DNA of 64,000 nt from the NCBI GenBank assembly GCA_016742255.1, contig JACVCB010000018.1:20368-84367 (forward strand). Reading direction: 5' to 3'. The position numbers were made by a program, and so were the translations under genes. The notes under the pieces were generated by a model, which was not told where the DNA came from, did not search any database, and was given only the letters and a program-made list of their open reading frames with translations. Positions 8,079 through 16,726 of this stretch are shown one piece after another. This DNA comes from Leptospira sp. Lineage in GTDB: Bacteria; Spirochaetota; Leptospiria; Leptospirales; Leptospiraceae. The number at the start of each line of letters is the position of its first letter. Within the stretch, counting starts at the first letter, position 1.

Positions 8079-8953
8079 AACGATATGGATTCATCTTATT
8101 TTTGGGGAGTTTGGTATTTTTTTCCAATTGTTATTCCTTGGAAAAACCATATAATTATGGAAATCCTTACCATCCAAGCCCTGAATTTACAGAAGATGAT
8201 CCTCAATTTGAAGAAGGGGAACCGATTTGGATTTTGGACCAAACGGGGAATTGGGTTTTTTCTCTTCCCTCCAAATTGGTATTATGGAATCTAAAAGCAG
8301 ATAACCATTATATTTCAAAAGAAACCAAAGAATATTTAATTCGTTACATCAAAGAAAACAACCTAAGAGATGTTAAAGTACGTTTCAACCAGTATGCTCC
8401 TCTTTCTGAATGGCGTAGACTTCCCAAAAACAAAAATATTAACCCTGTGATCCGATATTTTTTTGGATCCATCTCCCTCCTTGCCTATACGTTTTTACCT
8501 GGTAGATTGTTCGCAGGTACGATTGGTGGTGATCATTATAATTCATTTACCAATACAATCAATGTCTACTCTGACTTACCACCAGTCGTGATCCATGAAG
8601 GTGGGCATGCAAAGGATTTTTCACAAAGAGAAAAAAGGACTTTGTATGCAGTTGTTTATGCCATTCCCGTTGTTGGAGCTCTTTACCATGAAGCAAAAGC
8701 ATCTGATGATGCCTTAAATTATTTTGCAGAGAAAGAGGACATGGCTCAATTAAATTCCTCTTATGAATTGTTAACACCTGCTTATTCTACGTATGTGGGT
8801 GGAGCTATTGGAGATGTGGTTGTGAACCCATTAACAGCTGTCGCTGTCATCCCTGGTCATATTTATGGTCGTTATAAAAAAAGAGACATCCCTCTCGAAT
8901 TAGAAAAACGAAAACAAAAGAAAAAAATCAAGGAACCAAAATCCAATCCATGA
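8075..8953 (+). CDS. Lipoprotein with HEGGH zinc-metalloprotease-like motif
   Basis: A 292-residue protein with a lipoprotein signal ending FFSNC (Cys19). The central part has a membrane-like segment (SISLLAYTFLPGRLFAGTIGG), then PPVVIHEGGHAKDF around residue 173. This fits the HExxH zinc-binding pattern, with candidate third ligands in LYHEAKASDDALNYF about 27 residues later. A second hydrophobic region (GGAIGDVVVNPLTAVAVIPGHIYG) precedes a very basic tail. Proteolytic activity is inferred from the motif only. It overlaps its neighbours on both sides by ATGA, so it is translationally coupled to pyrF. Confidence 0.6.
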   Translation: MKRYGFILFLGSLVFFSNCYSLEKPYNYGNPYHPSPEFTEDDPQFEEGEPIWILDQTGNWVFSLPSKLVLWNLKADNHYISKETKEYLIRYIKENNLRDVKVRFNQYAPLSEWRRLPKNKNINPVIRYFFGSISLLAYTFLPGRLFAGTIGGDHYNSFTNTINVYSDLPPVVIHEGGHAKDFSQREKRTLYAVVYAIPVVGALYHEAKASDDALNYFAEKEDMAQLNSSYELLTPAYSTYVGGAIGDVVVNPLTAVAVIPGHIYGRYKKRDIPLELEKRKQKKKIKEPKSNP

Positions 8954-9768
8954 CTTCATTTTTAACCAAATTCCATTCCCGAAGAGACAAATTACGTTCC
9001 TTATTATGCATTGGAATGGATCCTGAATTGGAAAAATTACCAAAACCCTGTTTGGATTCAAAATCACCTCTTGTCTTTTTTGCTGAGACCATCGTTCGAT
9101 ACACCCATCCTTACGCGGTCTCTTGGAAACCCAACATTGCTTTTTTTGAACGCCTCGGCGCAGAAGGTTATTTTGCGTTAGAACATACAGTCCACTTAAT
9201 GAAGGAAATTTCCCCCGAAGTCCCCATTGTGATGGATGCCAAACGTGGGGACCTTGCGAATACGGCAAAAGAGTATGCAAAGTATTTTTTCCAAACCTTA
9301 AAGGTGGATGCCCTCACAGTGAATCCTTACATGGGGCGAGACAGCCTTGTGCCATACTTAGATTTGGGTGGGTATCTATTTGTTTTAGGGTTAACCTCAA
9401 ATCCAAGTTCATCTGATTTTCAAAAACTAAGGATTGGGTCCAGTGATTTGTACGTGTACGAAGAGGTGAGTGACCAAATGGCGCGCCTGGCAGAATCCTA
9501 TCCTGGACAATTGGGTTTAGTTGTGGGTGGAACCCATCCCTCTGAAATTGAATCCTTACGAAAACGCCACCCAGAGTTATGTTTTCTCATTCCTGGTTTT
9601 GGAGCACAAGGTGGCGATTTAGAATCCATCATCAAAGCAAGTGGGAAAGAATCTCTTATCAATTCATCACGTGGGATCACCATGAGTACAGTTGCTGAAA
9701 ATTTTGGAGAAGTTTCTAAAAAGAAATCAGAAGAAGTACATTTGCAGATGAACCAACTCTTTCCTTAA
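8950..9768 (+). CDS. pyrF: Orotidine 5'-phosphate decarboxylase
   Basis: A 272-residue enzyme for the last step of UMP synthesis. It is the longer 'type 2' bacterial form: LLCIGMDPELEKLPKP at the start, VSWKPNIAFFERLGAEG, the catalytic VPIVMDAKRGDLANTAKEYA (residues 94-113) with the Asp-Lys-Asp constellation, DALTVNPYMGRDSLVPYL, and a final INSSRGI that binds phosphate. The ATG overlaps the previous gene's TGA. Its presence behind two envelope lipoproteins looks like simple operon packing rather than a functional link. Confidence 0.95.
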   Translation: MTSFLTKFHSRRDKLRSLLCIGMDPELEKLPKPCLDSKSPLVFFAETIVRYTHPYAVSWKPNIAFFERLGAEGYFALEHTVHLMKEISPEVPIVMDAKRGDLANTAKEYAKYFFQTLKVDALTVNPYMGRDSLVPYLDLGGYLFVLGLTSNPSSSDFQKLRIGSSDLYVYEEVSDQMARLAESYPGQLGLVVGGTHPSEIESLRKRHPELCFLIPGFGAQGGDLESIIKASGKESLINSSRGITMSTVAENFGEVSKKKSEEVHLQMNQLFP

Positions 9769-9794
9769 CGGTCTAATCACCATTAGGGAATCAA

Positions 9795-11066
9795 GTGAAA
9801 GAAACATTAGCAATTGTTGGAACTGGAATCGCAGGTTTAGGTTCTGCTTACTTTTTAAAAAACGATTTTGAATTAACTATTTTTGATCATGCTGATTATA
9901 TCGGCGGACATACCAATACGGTTATAGTAGAAGAAGATGGAATCCAAATTCCCATTGATACTGGGTTTATTGTATTCAACCATGTTACGTATCCCAATTT
10001 ATTACGTTTATTCCAAACCTTAAATGTTCCGACTAAAAAATCGGATATGTCATTCAGTGTGCAATATGATCCCACCAAACTCGAATTTTGCGGATCTGGA
10101 CTTGCTGGTTTATTTGCACAGAAAAAAAACCTCTTCCGTCCTCGGTACTTAAAAATGTTACTCGAGATCAATCGATTTAATACGGAAGCACCTAAAATTT
10201 TGGATAACCCAACGTACGATGATTGGAATTTGGGTCGTTATATGGAAACCTTCGGGTATGGAAAAGACATTCTCAATTATTATTTGGTTCCCATGAGTTC
10301 GGCTGTTTGGTCCACTCCACCAGATTTGATGTTGGAATTCCCTGCCAAATCACTCATACGATTTTTTTACAACCATGGATTTTTGGGACTCCATACACAA
10401 CACCAATGGTATACAGTTGACGGTGGATCTAAAGAATATGTAAAACGAATTGTTCCTCCCATCCAAGACCGATTTCGATTGAATACACCAGTACTCGCCG
10501 TGAACCGATTGCCAAATGGAAAAGTGGAACTTGTGTTACCTGAAGGGAAAAAGGAAGTTTTTGACAAAGTCCTTCTTGCAACTCATGGGCATATTTCCGC
10601 GAAATTACTAGGAAACCCAACAAAACTCGAAAAAGAATTACTCCCTCTCTACAAATACCAACACAATACAGCCACATTACATACAGATGATTCCGATATG
10701 CCATCCATCAAATCTTGTTGGTCGAGTTGGAATTATAAAATCACTGAATCAAATAGTGGAAAATTGGAACCATACACCATCTATTGGATGAATCGATTAC
10801 AAAATGTATCCAAAAAGAAGAATTATTTTGTAACAATCAATGATCCAGGTCGTGTGAAACAAAGCCATACAATCAAAAAAATTGATTATGAACACCCATT
10901 GTTTTCCGTCGAAGCGTCTCTTGGTCAAAATCGGTTGCCCATGTTAAATGAAGATGGGCCAATTTATTATGCAGGTGCTTATTTTAGATATGGATTCCAT
11001 GAAGATGGATTTTTGTCTGCAGTGAATGTATCAAAAAGTATTTTAAAAAGAGACCCATGGACTTAA
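9795..11066 (+). CDS. FAD/NAD-binding amine-oxidase-like flavoprotein (COG2907 type)
   Basis: A 423-residue flavoprotein. It opens with the dinucleotide fold IVGTGIAGLGSAYFL (residues 6-20), then FDHADYIGGHTNTV and the DTGFIVFNHVTYPNLLRLF segment typical of COG2907. Near the end PIYYAGAYFRYGFHEDGFLSAV is the FAD-closing motif. In many bacteria this protein is encoded beside DUF1365 and a cyclopropane-fatty-acid-synthase homologue, exactly as here, and is thought to modify unsaturated acyl chains; the reaction here is inference. The GTG start has AGGGA five bases upstream. It overlaps the DUF1365 gene by ten bases. Confidence 0.85.
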   Translation: MKETLAIVGTGIAGLGSAYFLKNDFELTIFDHADYIGGHTNTVIVEEDGIQIPIDTGFIVFNHVTYPNLLRLFQTLNVPTKKSDMSFSVQYDPTKLEFCGSGLAGLFAQKKNLFRPRYLKMLLEINRFNTEAPKILDNPTYDDWNLGRYMETFGYGKDILNYYLVPMSSAVWSTPPDLMLEFPAKSLIRFFYNHGFLGLHTQHQWYTVDGGSKEYVKRIVPPIQDRFRLNTPVLAVNRLPNGKVELVLPEGKKEVFDKVLLATHGHISAKLLGNPTKLEKELLPLYKYQHNTATLHTDDSDMPSIKSCWSSWNYKITESNSGKLEPYTIYWMNRLQNVSKKKNYFVTINDPGRVKQSHTIKKIDYEHPLFSVEASLGQNRLPMLNEDGPIYYAGAYFRYGFHEDGFLSAVNVSKSILKRDPWT

Positions 11067-11878
11067 ATTCCTCTATGTATGAAGCGGACGTATTTCATAT
11101 GCGTACCGCTCCCACACAAAACAAATTCCAATATAAAATATTTAATTTTTATTTGGACTTGGAAGAAATTGATAACTTGGCGAAGTCTAGTTTTTTGTTT
11201 TCCAGAAATCGGTGGAATTTGTTTTCCTTTTATGACAAAGACCATTTACAATTCGGAAAAGAATCCATTTATGAAAATGTAAAAACGTTTTTGGAAGCTT
11301 CGGGTGTCAAAGGACCAATTGGTAAAATTTTCCTCTTAACCAATCTAAGAGTTTTAGGTTATGTGTTCAATCCTGTTAGTTTTTACTTTTGTTTTGATAC
11401 ATTGGGGGAACCACTTGTTGCAATTGCAGAAGTAGGGAATACCTTTGGGGAAATCAAACCATACATTGGGAAATTCCAAAAAAGTAAGGGAACCATTGCA
11501 GACCCCGAGGTATACATACGAGAACCAAAGAACTTTTATGTCTCTCCATTCATTGCCTTAGATTCCGAATTTGAATTTCGACTGAATGTACCCAATGAAA
11601 AATTACAGATCGGAGTCGACTCTTATGAAGATGGGAAACGAATTTTGATTACGTCCTTTATAGGAAAAAAAATTCGCTTTCAAACGAAATACTTGTTAAA
11701 ACTTTTCATCCAATTTCCAATTATTACCGTCAAAATAATAACATTGATTCATTGGCAAGCATTCAAGTTGTGGATCAAAAATACCCCTTATATAAAGAAA
11801 CACCAAAACTTAGAGAAACAAACAGGAGTTCCCCTTGGAAAAATCAGCGAACCAGTCCCTTTTACAAGAAACGATTGA
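11057..11878 (+). CDS. DUF1365 family protein
   Basis: A 273-residue protein. DUF1365 features are MYEADVFHMRTAPTQNKFQYKIFNFYLDLEE near the start, FLLTNLRVLGYVFNPVSFYFCFD in the middle, NTFGE, and KNFYVSPFIALDSEFEFR. The function is not established, but the family is almost always next to COG2907 flavoproteins and CFA synthase homologues. An alternative ATG at 11075 (MYEADVFH) matches the family start better and may be the true one. Its 3' end overlaps the next gene by 44 bases, an unusually long overlap that argues for coupled translation. Confidence 0.85.
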   Translation: MDLNSSMYEADVFHMRTAPTQNKFQYKIFNFYLDLEEIDNLAKSSFLFSRNRWNLFSFYDKDHLQFGKESIYENVKTFLEASGVKGPIGKIFLLTNLRVLGYVFNPVSFYFCFDTLGEPLVAIAEVGNTFGEIKPYIGKFQKSKGTIADPEVYIREPKNFYVSPFIALDSEFEFRLNVPNEKLQIGVDSYEDGKRILITSFIGKKIRFQTKYLLKLFIQFPIITVKIITLIHWQAFKLWIKNTPYIKKHQNLEKQTGVPLGKISEPVPFTRND

Positions 11879-13148
11879 TTCAGAGCTTTTTATTGAACTA
11901 AAGGATAAGTCGGTTACCGAACAATATCCAATTTACAGGAAAATATTTTTTAAAGCGATGAGTTCCATGAAACGTGGATCCCTTCGAATGATTCTCCCCA
12001 GTGGAGAACAAGTGATATTAGGAGATACCAATAGTAAGTTTGATCCAAAGTTTCACTCGGCATTAATCCATGTTAAAAATCCTGTATTCTTCAAAAAATC
12101 AGTGTTACATGGTGATATTGGATTTTCCGAATCTTATTTAACTGGAGATTGGGATACAGACTCCATTGAAAATGTAATTTCTTGGTTTATATTGAATGTG
12201 GACGAAGCTCCAAATTTATCTGGAGCCAAGAAAAAACTATTCCATTTGGATTTATTCAATTTGGGAAATAAATTCTTACATTTCCTCCGAAGGAATACAC
12301 TAACTGGTAGTAAAAAGAATATTGTGGAACATTACGATTTGGGAAATAGTTTTTATAAGTTATTTCTTGATCCTACAATGACATATAGTTCTGCTTATTT
12401 TGAATCTCTCGACCAGTCACTGGAAGAAGCACAAACGATTAAAGTTGATAAACTTTGTCAAAAGTTAAAACTAAATCCAAAAGATCATTTATTGGAAATT
12501 GGAAGTGGATGGGGATTTTTATCTATACACGCAGCAAAGAACTATGGATGTAAAGTAACTACTGTTACGTTATCAGAAGAACAATACAAATTTGCAAAGG
12601 AAAGGATTGAAAAAGAAGGTTTATCCGACAAAATTGAGATTCGTATTCAGGATTATCGTAAAATTGAAGGTAAATTTACAAAATTAGTATCAGTTGAGAT
12701 GTTAGAAGCAGTAGGAGATGCATTTTACGAAACCTTCTTTCAAAAATGCCAAGATTTACTCACACAAGATGGAATCATGGCTTTACAAGTGATCACTTGC
12801 CCGGATGCTCGCTTCACTTCTTTTAAAAAGGGAATTGATTTTATCCAAAAACATATTTTCCCAGGATCACTTTTGCCATCCATTGGCCGAATGAACCAAG
12901 CCATTAACCGTACAGGTGACATGTATCTTCATAATTTAGAAGATATGGGACTCAGTTATGCAAAAACGCTTCGTTTGTGGTTAAAAGCGTTTGAAGAAAA
13001 TCTAACAGAAGTGAGAAACCAAGGATATAGCGAAACCTTTATTCGTAAGTGGAGATACTATTTAGCATATTGTGCAGCAGCCTTCCAGATGCGAAATATC
13101 AGCGTTGTTCAATCTGTTTATGTAAGGCCCAACAATTTAAATATCTAA
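11835..13148 (+). CDS. Cyclopropane-fatty-acyl-phospholipid synthase family SAM methyltransferase
   Basis: A 437-residue enzyme. An N-terminal region (residues 40-150) with FHSALIHVKNPVFFKKSVLHGDIGFSESYLTGDWD is the family's domain before the methyltransferase. VEHYDLGNSFYKLFLDPTMTYSSAYF leads into the SAM-binding LLEIGSGWGFLSIHAAK, and VEMLEAVGDAFYETFFQ carries the catalytic Glu region. The family adds a methylene or methyl group from SAM to unsaturated lipid chains. The TTG start has AGGAG seven bases upstream. It closes the operon: a hairpin terminator begins 13 bases after the stop. Confidence 0.9.
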   Translation: MEKSANQSLLQETIDSELFIELKDKSVTEQYPIYRKIFFKAMSSMKRGSLRMILPSGEQVILGDTNSKFDPKFHSALIHVKNPVFFKKSVLHGDIGFSESYLTGDWDTDSIENVISWFILNVDEAPNLSGAKKKLFHLDLFNLGNKFLHFLRRNTLTGSKKNIVEHYDLGNSFYKLFLDPTMTYSSAYFESLDQSLEEAQTIKVDKLCQKLKLNPKDHLLEIGSGWGFLSIHAAKNYGCKVTTVTLSEEQYKFAKERIEKEGLSDKIEIRIQDYRKIEGKFTKLVSVEMLEAVGDAFYETFFQKCQDLLTQDGIMALQVITCPDARFTSFKKGIDFIQKHIFPGSLLPSIGRMNQAINRTGDMYLHNLEDMGLSYAKTLRLWLKAFEENLTEVRNQGYSETFIRKWRYYLAYCAAAFQMRNISVVQSVYVRPNNLNI

Positions 13149-13160
13149 ATCAGAATCATT

Positions 13161-13193
13161 CCCAATGGAAGGGTATTATTTCCATCCATTGGG
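13161..13193 (+). terminator. Intrinsic terminator after the speE-CFA operon
   Basis: CCCAATGGA (13161-13169) and TCCATTGGG (13185-13193) are perfectly complementary arms with a 15-base loop, followed by ATTTTATTG. It stands just downstream of the CFA synthase stop. Confidence 0.6.
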
Positions 13194-13251
13194 ATTTTAT
13201 TGCTTAAAAAACATCTTGCCAAACTAAGCTTCCAAACGTATTTCTCTGTCT

Positions 13252-13698
13252 ATGAGAGAAACCAAGTCTATTTTTACATTTGATGAACCAATTGAACGTT
13301 TATGGTCAGCGGTCACCGTTTATGAAGTGTTAGTGCATTGGTTGGCAGATGAAGTACGTGGTAGGCCAAAAGTAGGAGGGGAGTTTTCTTGGACTTGGAA
13401 ACTTGGACTTGAAGGAAATTTCACTTCACATGGAACTTATAAAAAAATAGAACCTCTTCGTGAACTTGTGATGGAGTGGAAAGACCATCCCGCAGGAGAT
13501 GTTTTTTTACAATTAATTTTCGAATCTATCTCATCCAATCAATCCAGATTAACGATTGTTAATGGAGGATTCCCTGATAACGAATCATCAAATGTGTGGT
13601 TGGAAAGTGCAAAAGATGCTTGGGATGGACAAGCTGTCCTCTTAAAAGAATTTTTAAAACAGAATCCAGATATCAGCAAATTTATGAAAAAAACTTGA
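13252..13698 (+). CDS. SRPBCC/AHSA1-like protein
   Basis: A 148-residue cytoplasmic protein with the AHSA1/START-like pattern: IERLWSAVTVYEVLVHWLADEV near the start, GRPKVGGEFSWTW, and HGTYKKIEPLRELVMEWK before the C-terminal helix. This is the usual hydrophobic-cavity fold that binds small molecules or, in AHSA1 itself, Hsp90. Ligand unknown. It starts about 100 bases after the CFA gene and beyond that operon's terminator, so it probably has its own promoter. Confidence 0.7.
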   Translation: MRETKSIFTFDEPIERLWSAVTVYEVLVHWLADEVRGRPKVGGEFSWTWKLGLEGNFTSHGTYKKIEPLRELVMEWKDHPAGDVFLQLIFESISSNQSRLTIVNGGFPDNESSNVWLESAKDAWDGQAVLLKEFLKQNPDISKFMKKT

Positions 13699-13756
13699 TC
13701 TCTCGACCCTTTCTAAAATCCTGGTAAAAGTAAGGGTTGTTAAGGAGGGTTGGAAG

Positions 13757-14119
13757 ATGGAATATCCTGAATTGGAATCTTATTTCCAGAAATTAACTGA
13801 TATAACAGACCGTATCGCAATGATGAACAATCATTTTGATGCGACACCTGAGATCGACATACCACAGTTATCTGAATTGTTTGATGACATTCAATCAAAG
13901 GATTGGGAAAACACTGATAGAGAGTATTATGAACTCTTTACTAGTTATTTCACATTCCATGTGAAGACAGTGGAAGAAATCATCCAAGAAGCACGTGAAA
14001 TCTTAAATCCAGAAAATAGAGAACACGTGAAAAAGTTAGTAAGCCACGTTCGTAAGGCTGATGATTGGTTCCTAAGTCTCAAAAAGAAACGCAAACTTGC
14101 TCGTACACAAGTAGCATAA
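13757..14119 (+). CDS. Small helical conserved hypothetical protein
   Basis: A 120-residue acidic, helix-rich protein with a basic C-terminal end (SLKKKRKLARTQVA). There is no signal peptide, membrane segment, Cys motif or recognised domain. The translation signal is strong: AAGGAGGG lies about eight bases before the ATG. It is followed at once by a hairpin terminator (14127-14152). Both suggest a well-expressed small cytoplasmic protein. I cannot assign a function. Confidence 0.7.
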   Translation: MEYPELESYFQKLTDITDRIAMMNNHFDATPEIDIPQLSELFDDIQSKDWENTDREYYELFTSYFTFHVKTVEEIIQEAREILNPENREHVKKLVSHVRKADDWFLSLKKKRKLARTQVA

Positions 14120-14126
14120 TCACTTT

Positions 14127-14152
14127 CTCCCTCATTCGAAAGTCTGAGGGAG
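14127..14152 (+). terminator. Hairpin terminator
   Basis: CTCCCTCA (14127-14134) pairs perfectly with TGAGGGAG (14145-14152) around a ten-base loop, starting eight bases after the stop of the small helical gene. The following TTATCTCAATT is only moderately T-rich, so efficiency is uncertain. Confidence 0.5.
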
Positions 14153-14202
14153 TTATCTCAATTCGCTTTACATTTTAATCCGTTTCCTTTCTCCTTTCAG
14201 AT

Positions 14203-15264
14203 ATGCTCAAGGCACGGTTCCTTTTTTATCCAGTTTACCTTTTGATTTTTTTGTTTTTAGTGGATTCTATTTTTAGGATCCCATACATCCAAACACTCGC
14301 CAAGATTGACCTAACAGCTGTTAATTATAAAGCTAAATCAGATTTTTTAGAAAAATTATTAAAAGAGAAACCCGGTGTAAACTCTCCTAAAACGAAAAAA
14401 ATCATGCTGATTTTAGGATCTTCTCGTTTGTTGTATTTTGATTATGATGAGTTAGTATCTTTTTACCCTGATTGGGAAATTTACAATTTATCTTCAGCAG
14501 TCACAACTCCAGCCTATTACGATTTTCAACTCACAAAAATATTGGATGCAGGCATCAAACCTGACCTTGTGATCATGGAAACTGATCCAAACCAATTCAA
14601 TCAAAACTCTGTTTTCAAAAGTTCGAATTTAACTTATAGTTTTGATTTAGGTTATGTTCTTTCTAATTTATCTTTGTTTGGAAAAGACCATGTTTCCTTT
14701 TACCTTGGTCGCAAACTTTTCGCAGTTGGAACATATAAACCTTATATAGACCAAATGTGGAAAAATTACAAAAATCCATATTTAGATAATGTGCTAGGAA
14801 TGCACCAGTCAACTTATGATTATATAATTTCTCATAATGGGAATGGTTTGTCTCCCATTGATAATTACATGGAAAAAGATTCCAACGCCCTCCTTTTAAC
14901 AAGCCATAGAACACTTGATTGGTTATTTGCATCTTACCAAAGGAGTAATATGCAATTTGGATTTTATGAAAAAATTCTAAACCGATTGCAAGAAGAAAAA
15001 ATCAAGGCAGTGATTGTATGGCCTTTGTCGTCTCCTGATTTTGAATCCTTGATGGAAAAAGAATCTCTTGTAAAAACATGGGAAACGGAAATTGATTCCA
15101 TTACCAAAAATCATAACTATTCGATTTTAAAATTGAAACATGATCCTTCTTATAATTGTAATGCGTATGCTGATGGCGGACACGTCGCCAAAGATTGTTA
15201 TAGAAGTTTAATGCGTTCTATTTTATTGGAATACTTTCGTAAGTATGAGCCAAATCGTTTGTAA
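14203..15264 (+). CDS. DUF1574-like SGNH-type membrane-anchored protein
   Basis: A 353-residue protein with one N-terminal membrane segment (FLFYPVYLLIFLFLVDSIF) and a soluble domain. KKIMLILGSSRLLYFDYDEL near residue 70 looks like the nucleophile block of SGNH hydrolases and acyltransferases. PDLVIMETDPNQFNQNS fits block III, and ADGGHVAKDCYR near the end could supply the late catalytic His. This layout resembles DUF1574, a family I know mainly from Leptospira. Activity, perhaps O-acylation of a surface glycan, is inference. Its last 47 bases overlap the 3' end of the convergent M30-like gene. Confidence 0.6.
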   Translation: MLKARFLFYPVYLLIFLFLVDSIFRIPYIQTLAKIDLTAVNYKAKSDFLEKLLKEKPGVNSPKTKKIMLILGSSRLLYFDYDELVSFYPDWEIYNLSSAVTTPAYYDFQLTKILDAGIKPDLVIMETDPNQFNQNSVFKSSNLTYSFDLGYVLSNLSLFGKDHVSFYLGRKLFAVGTYKPYIDQMWKNYKNPYLDNVLGMHQSTYDYIISHNGNGLSPIDNYMEKDSNALLLTSHRTLDWLFASYQRSNMQFGFYEKILNRLQEEKIKAVIVWPLSSPDFESLMEKESLVKTWETEIDSITKNHNYSILKLKHDPSYNCNAYADGGHVAKDCYRSLMRSILLEYFRKYEPNRL

Positions 15265-16726
15265 ATTCAATTCCACAAATTGGGGTCATCCCATTTTGAG
15301 TTGAATTTTCAATGACTGATTTAAGTGATCTAGGTTTGCCTGGATTTTGAATGGGGGTATCATCTTGTCCTGGGACGTATTTAAGGCTTGTATTGAATCC
15401 TTGGGGTGAGTCTGCCCAAAAAACAATTCCTTGTGAAATCCCTGTTAGTCGACCATAGTTCTTCCGAGTATTGGGAGCTGAAAAAGTAGGGGTTGCGGAA
15501 GTGTAAAAGTTTGCAGCTCCTTGTTTGATTGTCGTTTTACTAGTTGTTGGTGTCACAGGGTTTGAGACAAGTCGATTCAAACTAGAAGAAAGAGGGTATT
15601 TAGTCAAAACTCCCGACAAATCAACGGTTGTTGCTCCTTGCCCATCACTTGCGACTTGTTGGACAGAAGATACATTCCCAATCCCAAAACTCTGTGCTGA
15701 AAGAACTGCAAACAATCGAAAAAACATATCTGAATTTGTGCTGGTTAGTACAGTTGAATCATAATTTGCACTGGTTTTGAATACATTCATAAGATTACCA
15801 GTGGCATTGGCCCGCGTTCCGCCTATTCCAATCACCGTATTACGAAAAAATTGTTTCCTTTGAGTATCATTCGTTCCGGAACTATCATAGAGGTATCTCA
15901 TAAATACATAAGCAAAGGAATATTGTTTTAGAACATCCGAACTACTGCTATTCCAATCTAATAAGGAAACCCCGTTGATTCCGTCATCACATCTAGAATC
16001 GTTTACACCTGAATAACAATCCAAACGACTTGTTTGCGGTCCATACCCAGCAATGTCACTTGCAACTTCGCTTGTACCTTCATTGATCCACAATTCGTCT
16101 GATTGATTTGCTTCATACATCCTTGGGAATCTTAGTAAGTGTTGGAACTCGTGTGCTGCTGTTGATGCAAATGCATTTGGGTCTTTGGTATTTGCTGTGA
16201 TCAGTTCCTTTCCATCTAAGTACAAAACTTCTGCAAAATTTGATCTCACCCGTAGTAGGAAATTATCTGGAAAATAATTTATAGGATCAAAATATCCTGC
16301 AACATAGGCGCTGTTAGCCGTTGCTCCATCTTTGATGTCCATCACTAATATTTTAACTTTCCCATCACCATCGACGTCACTCGGTGTTCCAAATGTTTCA
16401 ATCAATTTGGGATATGTGATGGTATCAAAATCTTTAGCAAATTGGACTAAGTTAAAGTTTAACGATAAGGATTTTTCTTTGTACACTTCTATGTAGTTGC
16501 CAGAACTAACAAGTTCGACTGGAACACATACACTACTTTGAGTTCGCAAATCGCGTGCCCATAAATCAGGGCCAGAAAAACAATTGGCTCCCAGTAAGGA
16601 ATACGCTCCCAATAACAAAATGAGGTCATCATTTTTCCCAATTTCAGAATTAACCGGATTGCAATGTGAGAATGAAGTGATTAAAAAGAAAAAAGGGAGT
16701 AAGATTTTTTTTCGAAAATGCATCAT
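15218..16726 (-). CDS. M30 (hyicolysin)-like metalloprotease lipoprotein
   Basis: A 502-residue lipoprotein with the signal ITSFSHC (Cys22) followed by a second hydrophobic stretch (LILLLGAYSLLGANC). The catalytic region shows AFASTAAHEFQHLLRF (HExxH near residue 190) and DELWINEGTSEVASD about 20 residues later, whose Glu is the expected third zinc ligand. This HExxH plus NEG(x)SE arrangement is typical of M30-type and related gluzincins. The C-terminal 200 residues are Ser/Thr-rich and beta-like. Either of two tandem ATGs can be the start; neither has a clear ribosome site, and both overlap the divergent gene at 16718. Confidence 0.7.
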   Translation of the reverse strand: MMHFRKKILLPFFFLITSFSHCNPVNSEIGKNDDLILLLGAYSLLGANCFSGPDLWARDLRTQSSVCVPVELVSSGNYIEVYKEKSLSLNFNLVQFAKDFDTITYPKLIETFGTPSDVDGDGKVKILVMDIKDGATANSAYVAGYFDPINYFPDNFLLRVRSNFAEVLYLDGKELITANTKDPNAFASTAAHEFQHLLRFPRMYEANQSDELWINEGTSEVASDIAGYGPQTSRLDCYSGVNDSRCDDGINGVSLLDWNSSSSDVLKQYSFAYVFMRYLYDSSGTNDTQRKQFFRNTVIGIGGTRANATGNLMNVFKTSANYDSTVLTSTNSDMFFRLFAVLSAQSFGIGNVSSVQQVASDGQGATTVDLSGVLTKYPLSSSLNRLVSNPVTPTTSKTTIKQGAANFYTSATPTFSAPNTRKNYGRLTGISQGIVFWADSPQGFNTSLKYVPGQDDTPIQNPGKPRSLKSVIENSTQNGMTPICGIEFTNDLAHTYESIPIK

